14,254 nt of DNA from positions 1 to 14,254 of the forward strand of contig PDSN01000098.1 of assembly GCA_002748505.1 (NCBI GenBank). Direction: 5' to 3'. A program made the translations under genes and the position numbers. This document shows positions 6,949-14,024 of the stretch, one piece after another. This DNA comes from Gammaproteobacteria bacterium. Its GTDB lineage: Bacteria; Pseudomonadota; Gammaproteobacteria; Pseudomonadales; Halieaceae. Each line of letters begins with the position of its first letter. The stretch's first letter is position 1. Under the pieces are notes generated by a model, which saw only the letters and a program-made list of their open reading frames with translations, did no database searches and was not told the origin of the DNA.

Positions 6949-9235
6949 CTTGCCGATCACCGGTGCTATGCAGGCACATCGTGATTTTCTGCTGACTCAG
7001 GTCCAGCACATAAGTCATGGCCTCGATACGGGCTTGGGTTAACGATGCGGGGGCTTGTTCGATGTTTCTGGCGGCCTCAGCCAGCGCCACCATACCAAAG
7101 TTGCCGCAAAGCCCCGCCAGGGTATGCGCCGCTGCCTCCACATCACCCTGGCATCGCAGGATCTCAAGTTGCTCTTGAGCGCCCTCCGCAGCCTGTTGAT
7201 AAAGCGCTGTCACGGATTCGTCACCCAGGGCTTCGCGGTGTTCTCTCATTAGGTCTTCATCTAGCAGCGCAGTTAAGCGCGGTGCATGGGCCGCAGTGCT
7301 GTCACCTAACACGCTGTCAATCAGGTCCACAAGATACGCTTGTCCCAGAGGTTTGCTGAGCACGGCATCCATCCCGGCGTGTTGTGCGGCGCGTTGAACC
7401 TTGGGTGTGACATTGGCGGTAACACCGACCACGGGCATAGGCTGCTGGCCGGGCACAGACAGTGCGCGAATGGCTCGCGTTGTCGCCAGGCCGTCCAATT
7501 CCGGCATATGCAAATCCATCAACACCAGATCAACGGGATGCTGTGCCAGCATATCCAGCGCCTCCCAGCCGTTGGCTGCCACAAGCACCCGATGCCGGGC
7601 AAGCTGACCCTGTACCAGAGTGCGGTTAATCGCGACATCATCGACCACCAGCACATTGGCGCAGCGGGCAGGCGCGGCTGTATTGTTTGGCGTGATCGCA
7701 ACGTCCTCGTCCGCCACAGCAACACTGTCTGCCACGTCAAAATCCAATTCAAACCAAAAGCAACTGCCCTGCCCCGGCTCGCTGTCGACACCTATTTTAC
7801 CCTGCTGCCGGGTGATGATTTCGCGGGCGATGGCAAGGCCCAAACCGCTGCCACCAAAACGCCTGGACACACTGGAATCGGCTTGTACAAAGGCATCGAA
7901 GACCCGATCTTTTGCCGCATTGGACAGCCCAGGCCCGGTGTCACTCACGGCAAAACGCAGTCGCGTAGCTACTCCTTTTTGCCGACAGCTTACGCTGAGC
8001 GTGACCTTACCGCGAGCGGTGAATTTAATCGCGTTATTGAGCAAATTCAATAAAACCTGCCGCAGCTTCTCCGGGTCACCCACCACCACCCGAGGACAAT
8101 CACTGGCGATGCGAGATTCGAGCACCAGTCCTTTTTCATCCGCGAGCGGACTCATTAAAAACGCAATACCACGCAGCATACGGGATAAGTCAAAGGCTAT
8201 GGTCTCAAAAGTGAGCTTGCCCTGCTCATAGCGGGCATAGTCGAGTACCGTGTTCAACAGGGTTTGCAGGGATTGTCCTGAATCGACGATGGCCTCGACC
8301 CATCCACGTTGCCGGTCGGATAAGGCCGACTGCTGGAGCAGTTCCGCCATACCCAGCATGCCGTGCATGGGCGTGCGGATTTCGTGACTCATCATCGCCA
8401 AAAAATCGGATTTGGCCTGACTGGCCGCCACCGCCTGCTCGCGCTGTTGCTCCAACTCGGCATTTTTTTCGCCCAGCTCGCGGGTGCGTTCAAACACGTC
8501 TTTTTCAAGGGTTAGGTTATGGGCGATGATTTGCTGGTGTTGATCTTCAATCGTATCCAGATGCGCGTTAAAGGCGTTGAGCAGTACGCCAATTTCATCG
8601 TCGGCGTGATCCCCAGGCACGGGGATACGCCGGTGGGTGATGCCCTGCTGCAAGGGTCTGCTCGCCTGTAAAATCGGTCGGGTAATCGTCAAATACAGCA
8701 CCACCAACACGCAGAGCGCGAGAAAAAAATTGCGCAATACACCAGAGGCAAACACCACCAGGGAGCGCTGCACAAAGGTCGCCGCGTTCAAGGCGGGGTC
8801 GACCGTGACGAGCAATTTACCCACCGGCTCGCTGTAGCGCTCGGCGTTGAACAACTGCATAGACAATGTGTGCGGTGCGCCAAAAACCCACCTCGCTAAC
8901 TTCGACACTTCCTGCTGGGAGCGTGTCGCTTGTCCCAGGGTTTTTCCGCTGTCATCAAAAATACGCGCTTCCACCACCGGCAGAGTGCTGACGAGACCGC
9001 GGGTGATCTGCTGTGCACCCAAATCGTCGAGATTGTAAGCGGCGTGATAGGCGGCGCGGTTGGCCGTGTTGAGCATATTGCCGACGGCGTCACGCATTTC
9101 GTTTTGCTGCGAAAAGTAGTCCAGACATATCTGCACACTGGACAGTACAACGCCAATCGCAAAAGCCACCAATACCGTACTCTGGGTCTGTCGGTAGGAC
9201 AAACTCTGCCGCAGAGGTACAGTGGAGCCGGCCAT
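6941..9235 (-). CDS. Hybrid sensor histidine kinase with REC and HPt domains, TorS-like
   Basis: 764 residues, inner membrane. TM1 is about 18-38, a periplasmic sensor region of about 120 residues follows, TM2 is about 158-183 and HAMP about 185-237. Then comes a coiled coil (about 238-275) and a HisKA domain with the H-box SHEIRTPM, phospho-acceptor His 284. The ATPase domain has an N-box around N397-N401, G1 DTGPG (432-436) and G2 GGSGLGL (461-467). The REC domain spans about 527-645, with acidic D532/D533, phospho-acceptor D574 in LMDLHMPELDG and Lys 628. The C-terminal HPt domain has AAHTLAG with His 704. All phosphorelay residues are present, so it should carry out the full His-Asp-His transfer to the regulator encoded 14 bases upstream. 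This architecture matches TorS and ArcB/BarA-type tripartite kinases. The upstream gap lacks a strong ribosome binding site, which suggests coupling to the regulator gene. The signal probably arrives through the solute-binding protein encoded next. Confidence 0.95.
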   Translation of the reverse strand: MAGSTVPLRQSLSYRQTQSTVLVAFAIGVVLSSVQICLDYFSQQNEMRDAVGNMLNTANRAAYHAAYNLDDLGAQQITRGLVSTLPVVEARIFDDSGKTLGQATRSQQEVSKLARWVFGAPHTLSMQLFNAERYSEPVGKLLVTVDPALNAATFVQRSLVVFASGVLRNFFLALCVLVVLYLTITRPILQASRPLQQGITHRRIPVPGDHADDEIGVLLNAFNAHLDTIEDQHQQIIAHNLTLEKDVFERTRELGEKNAELEQQREQAVAASQAKSDFLAMMSHEIRTPMHGMLGMAELLQQSALSDRQRGWVEAIVDSGQSLQTLLNTVLDYARYEQGKLTFETIAFDLSRMLRGIAFLMSPLADEKGLVLESRIASDCPRVVVGDPEKLRQVLLNLLNNAIKFTARGKVTLSVSCRQKGVATRLRFAVSDTGPGLSNAAKDRVFDAFVQADSSVSRRFGGSGLGLAIAREIITRQQGKIGVDSEPGQGSCFWFELDFDVADSVAVADEDVAITPNNTAAPARCANVLVVDDVAINRTLVQGQLARHRVLVAANGWEALDMLAQHPVDLVLMDLHMPELDGLATTRAIRALSVPGQQPMPVVGVTANVTPKVQRAAQHAGMDAVLSKPLGQAYLVDLIDSVLGDSTAAHAPRLTALLDEDLMREHREALGDESVTALYQQAAEGAQEQLEILRCQGDVEAAAHTLAGLCGNFGMVALAEAARNIEQAPASLTQARIEAMTYVLDLSQQKITMCLHSTGDRQDD

Positions 9236-9249
9236 CAGCGAAGTGCGCC

Positions 9250-9987
9250 CTAACGCCAGGTGATATCGGCTAAAAAGAGGTAACCGGCACCGCGCGCGGT
9301 GTCGATATAGCGAGGGTTGAGGCGGTCATCTCCCAGTTTTTTTCTCAGCCTCGCTATCAATACATCAATGGTTCTATCGGTGGGAAACCAGTCTCGTCGC
9401 TCCATGCGATTCATAATTTGATCGCGATTGAGCACATTGCCGGCATTCTTCATCAGTGTTGACAGCAGCTTGAACTCGCCCTCGGTAAGCGAAATGCTGT
9501 CACCGCTGCCAGACACCAGCGTTCTGCGCCCCAATTGCAAAACCCAGTCACCGAACACGGCCTCTGTTGAGCTTTTACTCTGCTCAGTTTCAAGTACCGA
9601 TGCCGCGTTGAGGCGTATCAGCAGGTTTTTAACTCTGACCAGCAATTCCCGAGGGTTATAGGGCTTGGTAATGTAATCATCGGCGCCCATTTCCAGACCG
9701 ACGATTTTATCGATATCGTCTTTTTTCTGGGAGACGAGGATAATGCCCACTTGCGACTGGCTGCGTATTTCGCGGGTCAGTGACAAACCGTCTTTACCTG
9801 GCAGGCGAATATCCAGGAGCACGACGTCAATAACTTTGTCCGCAAGAATCTGCTCTGCCTGAACCCCGTCCCGCGCCTTGTAAACCATATAATTTTCGGC
9901 TTCTAAGTAGCTCGCCAGCAGATTGAGGCTGGCAAGCTCATCTTCCACAATCAGGATGCTGGCTTGTTTTTGTTCGGCTATGGGCAT
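9250..9987 (-). CDS. OmpR-family response regulator, TorR-like
   Basis: 245 residues. The receiver domain is about 10-125 with E15/D16, phospho-acceptor D59 in VVLLDIRLP, switch Ser 86 (often Thr in relatives) and Lys 108 in YITKP. A linker of about 130-145 leads to a winged-helix DNA-binding domain (about 146-242) with LTEGEFKLL (167-175) and RTIDVLIARLRKKLGDD (205-221), the OmpR/PhoB class. The segment GLSLTREIRSQSQVGIILV, followed by IDKIVGLEMGADDYITKP, closely resembles E. coli TorR. That supports pairing with the tripartite kinase downstream. It is the first gene of the minus-strand operon; the ATG at 9987 is preceded by AACAGG. It is divergent from the peptidase/deacylase operon, which is the most obvious target together with its own promoter. 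Target genes are inferred only. Confidence 0.95.
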   Translation of the reverse strand: MPIAEQKQASILIVEDELASLNLLASYLEAENYMVYKARDGVQAEQILADKVIDVVLLDIRLPGKDGLSLTREIRSQSQVGIILVSQKKDDIDKIVGLEMGADDYITKPYNPRELLVRVKNLLIRLNAASVLETEQSKSSTEAVFGDWVLQLGRRTLVSGSGDSISLTEGEFKLLSTLMKNAGNVLNRDQIMNRMERRDWFPTDRTIDVLIARLRKKLGDDRLNPRYIDTARGAGYLFLADITWR

Positions 9988-10180
9988 CTGTTAACCTGTT
10001 GTTGACAATGTTTTTCCCCGCATTCACACAGCGACCGCGCCATGTCATACAGGGTTCCCTTTACCACGGTACAGTACAGTATAAAGGACTTTTCACAAAG
10101 CCTGACTTGGGTCTGCTGCCGAGCCTGACTGCGTGAACCGGATTTCCCCCCATCATCGACGTTGCTCGGGATATGACGCT
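9988..10180. promoter_or_regulatory. Divergent control region between the regulator and hydrolase operons
   Basis: This 193-bp region separates the response regulator start (leftward) from the carboxypeptidase start (rightward) and should hold both promoters. The plus-strand stretch 10056-10087 contains TTTACC, tandem ACAGT units (10071-10080) and TATAAA (10080-10085). The -35/-10 spacing is poor (14 bases), so an activator may be needed. GTAC-A-GTAC is a small symmetric element in the same place and a candidate regulator site. A perfect TTGACA at 10002-10007 has no matching -10. No site is certain. Confidence 0.4.
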
Positions 10181-11425
10181 ATGAAGACCTGTTGTTTTGC
10201 CTTGCTAAAACAAACCCGCCCCGCCTTGCTGTTGGGCCTGATGATGCTTGCCAGTGGTCTCTACGGCTGCACTGCAACCAGCATCGTCGCCCAGCATCCA
10301 CCACACTGCGAATTTGGCGATATCCTTATCGACAGCGATTTTCCCGCCGGTCGGGTTGACGGATGTCGCCAGCAAGACAATGCCATCGTGCTAAGTCTTG
10401 CCCCTGAAAACACGCCCATTAACGCCAGTCCCTGGTACGCTTTTAAAGTGATCGGGCCGGATACAAAAACCGTACAGGTGGTGCTGGACTACAGCCACCA
10501 CAAACACCGTTACCGACCCAAAATAAGCGCCGACGGCAAGCACTGGACTGCGCTCGCTGACAGCAGTGTCAGCATCAGTAAAGATGGTAAGCGAGTCAGT
10601 CTCCGCCTAACGCCCTCACCGCAGGGTGTGTGGATTTCCGGACAGGAGATATTCGACAACGACCAGTATCACCGCTGGTACGCACAGTTGATGACGGCCA
10701 ACCAGGTGCATGGCCTGCGCACAAAACGACTGGGGCTGAGCATAGAGGGGCGACCTGTCACAGCGCTGGACATCCATCCGCAAGACCCCAAGCGCTATAT
10801 TGTGCTGATCGGACGCCAGCATCCACCGGAGGTCACCGGCGCCCTGGCAATGGTGCCCTTCGTTGAGCGCCTGCTGGAAGACGATGCACTGGCGCGGGAC
10901 TTTCGAGCCGCCTTTGGCATTTTGATGATCCCAAATCTGAATCCGGACGGCGTAGCGCGAGGCAACTGGCGTCACAATGTGGGTGGTGTCGATCTGAACC
11001 GGGACTGGGGGCCTTTTACCCAACAGGAAACCCAACTGGTACGCGAGGAATTGCGGCGTTTCGAGTCAAAGGACGCCCCGCGGCTCTACCTGTTTTTAGA
11101 TTTTCATTCCACCTGGCGGGACATTTTTTACACGCAGACACCGGACATGCCGACCTTCCCTCCCGAATTTACCCGCCTGTGGCTGAATGATTTTGCGGCG
11201 GCACTGAAACCGGACTACCCCGATTACCAGTTTGAAATCAAACCCGGCCACAACCCCGACAAAAACACCTCCAAAGCCTACATGCACGCGCAATTTGGCA
11301 TTCCCGCCATTACCTTCGAACTGGGCGATGACACCGACCGGGTATTTATCAAAGAATACGCGCGCCGGGCGGCAACGACCATGATGCAGCGCCTTTTAGT
11401 CATAGCCGAGGCAGAACAATCATGA
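10181..11425 (+). CDS. M14-family zinc carboxypeptidase, predicted lipoprotein
   Basis: 414 residues from the ATG at 10181. A GTG at 10133 would add 16 residues ahead of a normal lipoprotein signal, so I prefer the ATG. The lipobox LYGC ends at Cys 30; Thr follows, so outer-membrane sorting is expected. Residues about 45-170 form the beta-rich N-terminal domain typical of the Nna1/AGBL-type branch of M14 (WYAFKVIGP at 85-93). The peptidase domain follows, with zinc ligands His 214 and Glu 217 in RQHPPE, and NPDG (254-257), GNWRHN (261-266) and DLNRDW (271-276). The third zinc ligand is His 309 in FLDFHST and the catalytic Glu is 380 in ITFELGD. All expected catalytic residues are present. It should remove C-terminal residues from peptides, or act as an amidase on a similar bond; the specificity is not visible. 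It overlaps the deacylase gene by ATGA, so the two are translated together. Confidence 0.93.
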   Translation: MKTCCFALLKQTRPALLLGLMMLASGLYGCTATSIVAQHPPHCEFGDILIDSDFPAGRVDGCRQQDNAIVLSLAPENTPINASPWYAFKVIGPDTKTVQVVLDYSHHKHRYRPKISADGKHWTALADSSVSISKDGKRVSLRLTPSPQGVWISGQEIFDNDQYHRWYAQLMTANQVHGLRTKRLGLSIEGRPVTALDIHPQDPKRYIVLIGRQHPPEVTGALAMVPFVERLLEDDALARDFRAAFGILMIPNLNPDGVARGNWRHNVGGVDLNRDWGPFTQQETQLVREELRRFESKDAPRLYLFLDFHSTWRDIFYTQTPDMPTFPPEFTRLWLNDFAAALKPDYPDYQFEIKPGHNPDKNTSKAYMHAQFGIPAITFELGDDTDRVFIKEYARRAATTMMQRLLVIAEAEQS

Positions 11426-12999
11426 CCACACTGAAGAGCCTGCTTCTGGGCACGGCCCTTGCCTGCCTGGTTGGCTGCGGCAATGAGCCAACCTCACAAA
11501 CGCCCTCGCTGCATTTAGATACACTGATCGTCAACGGCAAGGTGTACGACGGCAGCGGCCGCCCTCCCCAGGCGCTGGCGGTGGGTATCAGCGCTGATCG
11601 CATCGCCTTCGTCGGCGACCATCGCAGCGTCAAACTGCAAGCCGACCGGGTAATAGACGCCAGCGGACTTATGGTGACGCCGGGGTTTATTGATCCCCAT
11701 ACCCACGCTTTGGCAGATCTACTCAGCAGTGAACGCCATCTCAATACCAACTATTTGACCCAGGCGGTTACCACGGTGATTGTCGGCAACGACGGCGAGG
11801 GAGCCTACCAGGTTGAGCACCTGGCCCAGCGCCTCACCAAAAACGGCATTGGCAGCAATGTGGGTTTTCTAGTGGGCCACGGTGCGGTGCGAATTGACGT
11901 AATGGGGCGCGACAACCGCAAACCCACAGCGCAAGAACAAAAGGCGATGGAGGACAGGGTCGATCAAGCCATGCGCGAGGGGGCACTGGGTCTGTCCAGC
12001 GGACTGTATTATTCCCCTGGCAATTACGCCGACACCGATGAAGTGGTCGCATTGGCCAAGGTCGCGGCCCGGTACGGAGGCCTTTACGAAAGCCATATTC
12101 GCGATGAAAGTTCCTACACAGTCGGTTTTTTACCTGCCCTGGAAGAGGCCATCACCATTGGCGCAGAAGCGAAAATCCCCGTACATCTGGCCCATATTAA
12201 AGCACTGGGTGTGGATGTATGGGGACAAAGCGAACAAGCGGTTACCATGATCGAACAGGCGCGAGGCAACGGTCAGCAAATCACCGCGGATCAATACCCC
12301 TGGCGCGCATCGGGAACCCATCTTCGCAACGCCTTGGTGCCGCGCTGGATGCTGGCGGACTCCTTCGAGAAATACCAGCAGAGACTGCGTGACCCCAAGC
12401 TGGCAGCAGAGTTGAACGCGGCGATTGCCGAGAATATCCGCCGTCGTGGCGGCCCGGAATCGCTGCTGCTGGTAACCGGCAACGATCCCTCTTTAGTCAA
12501 CAAAACGCTTGCAGCCATCGCCGCAGAACAAAACACAACGCCCGTTGCAGCGGCACTGATGGTGCTGAAAACAGGCAAAGCCAGAGTCATTTCCTTCAAT
12601 ATGAACGCCACCGATATCGAGCGCTTCATGCGACAGGACTGGGTGGTGACCTCTTCCGATGGCAATGATCGCCATCCGCGCAAATACGCCAGCTTTCCCA
12701 AAAAGTTTGTGGCGTATGTGGGCGAAGATAAACTGATGTCGGTGGCAAGCTTTGTACACCGCAGCAGCGGCCTGACTGCGGACATCTTCGGCATCGATCA
12801 ACGCGGCTATATCACCCCAGGCTACTACGCGGACATCGCCGTCATTGATCAAGCCCAATACGCCCCGCAGGCAGACTACCGCCACTGGGATCGCCTCTCA
12901 ACCGGGGTTCGTTTTCTCTTGGTCAACGGTGTGCTGGCAATAGATGAGGGAAAAACACAAGCGGTGTTTGGCGGTCGCCCCTTACTGAAAAAACCCTGA
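11422..12999 (+). CDS. N-acyl-D-amino-acid deacylase family amidohydrolase, predicted lipoprotein
   Basis: 525 residues, near the usual length for D-aminoacylase-type members of the amidohydrolase superfamily, which hydrolyse N-acylated D-amino acids to the free amino acid and the acid. The signal ends in the lipobox LVGC with Cys 19; Gly follows, so outer-membrane retention is likely. Family marks: GFIDPHTHA with His 93 and His 95, TTVIVGNDG (117-125), ESHIRDE with His 225, HLAHIK with His 258, and the catalytic Asp 413 in VTSSDGN. The C-terminus has the beta-sandwich return typical of the fold (YITPGYYADIAVID, 463-476). Where characterised D-aminoacylases have a metal-ligand Cys in GNCG, this protein has Asp 124, so its metal site or substrate may differ. 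The start overlaps the carboxypeptidase stop (ATGA). Together they would cleave a peptide and then deacylate the product outside the inner membrane. The exact substrate is unknown. Confidence 0.9.
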   Translation: MTTLKSLLLGTALACLVGCGNEPTSQTPSLHLDTLIVNGKVYDGSGRPPQALAVGISADRIAFVGDHRSVKLQADRVIDASGLMVTPGFIDPHTHALADLLSSERHLNTNYLTQAVTTVIVGNDGEGAYQVEHLAQRLTKNGIGSNVGFLVGHGAVRIDVMGRDNRKPTAQEQKAMEDRVDQAMREGALGLSSGLYYSPGNYADTDEVVALAKVAARYGGLYESHIRDESSYTVGFLPALEEAITIGAEAKIPVHLAHIKALGVDVWGQSEQAVTMIEQARGNGQQITADQYPWRASGTHLRNALVPRWMLADSFEKYQQRLRDPKLAAELNAAIAENIRRRGGPESLLLVTGNDPSLVNKTLAAIAAEQNTTPVAAALMVLKTGKARVISFNMNATDIERFMRQDWVVTSSDGNDRHPRKYASFPKKFVAYVGEDKLMSVASFVHRSSGLTADIFGIDQRGYITPGYYADIAVIDQAQYAPQADYRHWDRLSTGVRFLLVNGVLAIDEGKTQAVFGGRPLLKKP

Positions 13000-13022
13000 T
13001 GCTAAGAAAATATGCGGGATAC

Positions 13023-13107
13023 ATGGCTGCACTGAGCTGCTGAATCTGTCCCGCGCAATGCCGGCTGTTTGGTGATTTTGACGGCAGCCATAAAGAACAA
13101 CGGCATA
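13023..13107 (+). repeat. Dispersed repeat, copy 1 (85 bp)
   Basis: This copy begins ATGGCTGCACTGAGCTGCTG and ends AAAGAACAACGGCATA. It matches copy 2 at 13921-14024 in the same orientation: 79 of 84 aligned bases are identical, with a 1-base gap and a 20-base gap. Inside it, ATGGCTGC (13023-13030) and GCAGCCAT (13084-13091) are exact inverted complements. GGCTG/CAGCC could form an alternative inner stem. It lies between the deacylase stop and the antitoxin stop, where two genes converge. No T-tract follows, so it is not an ordinary terminator. Nature unknown: a small non-autonomous element or a REP-like repeat fits. Confidence 0.85.
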
Positions 13108-13138
13108 TCCCACGCCCCCTTTTATTCTTTTACAGATA

Positions 13139-13360
13139 TTAGCTGTTAAAGTGCCCATCGAGTTTATCAAGGATATCGATTCCTTTTCTGGTGCTGCCAG
13201 TTGCTGCAAGCGCCCTAAAACGCACTTCGGTATCAAACTCCGCAAGAGCTTGTGTTGATATTTCTTCAATCAGCTTGTTCATGCTAATTTTTTTGTATTC
13301 GGCAAGCGCTTTCAGTCGGTCATGCTTGTCATCAGGCAATCGAATAGTCAAAGTAGACAT
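13139..13360 (-). CDS. Ribbon-helix-helix antitoxin
   Basis: 73 residues. The N-terminus TLTIRLPDDKHDRLKALA is a classic RHH (CopG/RelB-like) DNA-binding strand and first helix. KISMNKLIEE (24-33) supplies the second helix. The C-terminal third would wrap the toxin. Such antitoxins neutralise the partner toxin and repress their own operon as dimers. It lies two bases after the stop of the PIN toxin gene on the same strand, so the toxin is transcribed first, the reverse of the usual antitoxin-first order. A palindromic operator candidate precedes the toxin gene. The pair is AT-richer than the flanking operons, which suggests acquisition. Assignment is from fold motifs and pairing. Confidence 0.88.
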   Translation of the reverse strand: MSTLTIRLPDDKHDRLKALAEYKKISMNKLIEEISTQALAEFDTEVRFRALAATGSTRKGIDILDKLDGHFNS

Positions 13361-13362
13361 CT

Positions 13363-13785
13363 TTATTCACCTTCTAAAAGTTGTTCAGGCCTAACAATTG
13401 CCAAGTGCTTAAAAGTTAACTCAGCTCCCGTTAAGTCTTTAGTATTGTTGGTTACGAGGTACTGTGAATTGCTCGCAATAGCGAGTTCTATCAAAAAATT
13501 ATCGCTTTCGTCCTTCAAATTAGGGCGCCATAAATAATGTATATGAACCCACTCGCATACGCTATAAAATGCATTCAAAAGCTCTCTTATTTCCCCGGGT
13601 TCCAGAGGGCACAATTCCTCTATTCGTGGGCGCTTATGTACATCCTCATACTCTAAAAACAAGGCCGTACTTATAACCGGCTGATATACCCCGTTTAGGC
13701 ACTTTCTTAGAATCTGTCGGCTGGGGCCCTTTTTACCTATAAGCGCACTTATAAGCACACTGGTATCCACAACAATTTTAGTCAT
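13363..13785 (-). CDS. PIN-domain toxin ribonuclease
   Basis: 140 residues, a typical PIN-toxin length. PIN-domain toxins are Mg-dependent RNases that cut RNA and arrest growth until neutralised. Acidic residues expected in the active site are visible: Asp 7 in IVVDTSV, Glu 45 in ALFLEYEDV, and Asp 92/Asp 95 in NLKDESDNFLIELA. The LVTNNTKDL motif (110-118) aligns with TGDxDL of many relatives, with Asn replacing one Asp and Asp 117 retained. It resembles the family annotated as toxin component, PIN family (COG1569/TIGR00305 type), from memory. AAGGA directly abuts the ATG with no spacer, an inefficient arrangement that could keep toxin synthesis low. Later starts would lose the first beta-strand and Asp 7, so I keep this one. 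It forms an operon with the antitoxin gene two bases downstream. Confidence 0.87.
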   Translation of the reverse strand: MTKIVVDTSVLISALIGKKGPSRQILRKCLNGVYQPVISTALFLEYEDVHKRPRIEELCPLEPGEIRELLNAFYSVCEWVHIHYLWRPNLKDESDNFLIELAIASNSQYLVTNNTKDLTGAELTFKHLAIVRPEQLLEGE

Positions 13786-13792
13786 TCCTTGA

Positions 13793-13819
13793 TGCTGTCA
13801 TATATGCTATCAGATAGCA
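13793..13819 (-). promoter_or_regulatory. Candidate operator of the toxin-antitoxin operon
   Basis: TGCTATC-A-GATAGCA (13805-13819) is a perfect 7+1+7 palindrome. A related half site, TGCTGTCA (13793-13800), sits exactly 12 bases from TGCTATCA (13805-13812). Regularly spaced half sites next to the start of an RHH-regulated operon are typical of antitoxin binding. On the minus strand, TATATG beside the palindrome could be the -10, with TTATTC 16 bases upstream as a weak -35, placing the palindrome in the promoter spacer. The site lies 8-34 bases upstream of the toxin ATG. Confidence 0.65.
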
Positions 13820-13829
13820 AGAATAAAAT

Positions 13830-13853
13830 GGGCTAACAACTCATTCAAGCCCC
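13830..13853 (+). other. Sequence resembling the left half of an integron attC site
   Basis: The core CTAACAACTCATTCAAGC closely matches my memory of the left half of aadA-type attC sites (CTAACAATTCGTTCAAGC). A matching right half with GTTRRRY is not present in the next 140 bases. GCCCC (about 13849-13853) could pair with GGGGC at about 13914-13918, just before repeat copy 2. Either it is a broken attC site or a chance match. Confidence 0.3.
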
Positions 13854-13920
13854 ACTATGCGGTGCAGATTAATTAAGGAATTATATGCGGCAAAAGGCGC
13901 AGTAAAAGAGAACGGGGCAA

Positions 13921-14024
13921 ATGGCTGCACTGAGCTACTGAAGACTATGTGACAACCCAGTATCTGTCCCGCGCAATGCCGACGGTTTGGTGATTTGACG
14001 GCAGCTATAAAGAACGACGGCATA
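13921..14024 (+). repeat. Dispersed repeat, copy 2 (104 bp)
   Basis: This is the same element as copy 1 at 13023-13107, in the same orientation. It carries a 20-base internal segment (13943-13962) that copy 1 lacks and one T fewer in its TTTT run. Its end dyad is ATGGCTGC (13921-13928) with GCAGCTAT (14001-14008), one base short of perfect. The two copies bracket the toxin-antitoxin pair and its operator. Beyond the ends the flanks differ, so the element boundaries look sharp. Confidence 0.85.

Noticed and set aside
7340..8053. A 237-codon open frame on the plus strand opposite the histidine kinase gene
   Set aside because: It is antisense to a kinase with complete motifs. Its translation has no recognisable domain and is typical GC-rich shadow coding.
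10002..10030. Perfect TTGACA as a plus-strand promoter
   Set aside because: No -10-like hexamer occurs 15-19 bases downstream; the sequence there is CACACAG.
10133..10180. GTG at 10133 as the carboxypeptidase start
   Set aside because: It adds 16 residues rich in His, Arg and Ser before an otherwise complete lipoprotein signal peptide that begins at the ATG 10181.
12982..13269. A 95-codon minus-strand open frame across repeat copy 1 and the antitoxin
   Set aside because: It overlaps the RHH antitoxin in another frame. Its end shares the peptide FSSSVQP with a frame in copy 2 only because the repeat is shared.
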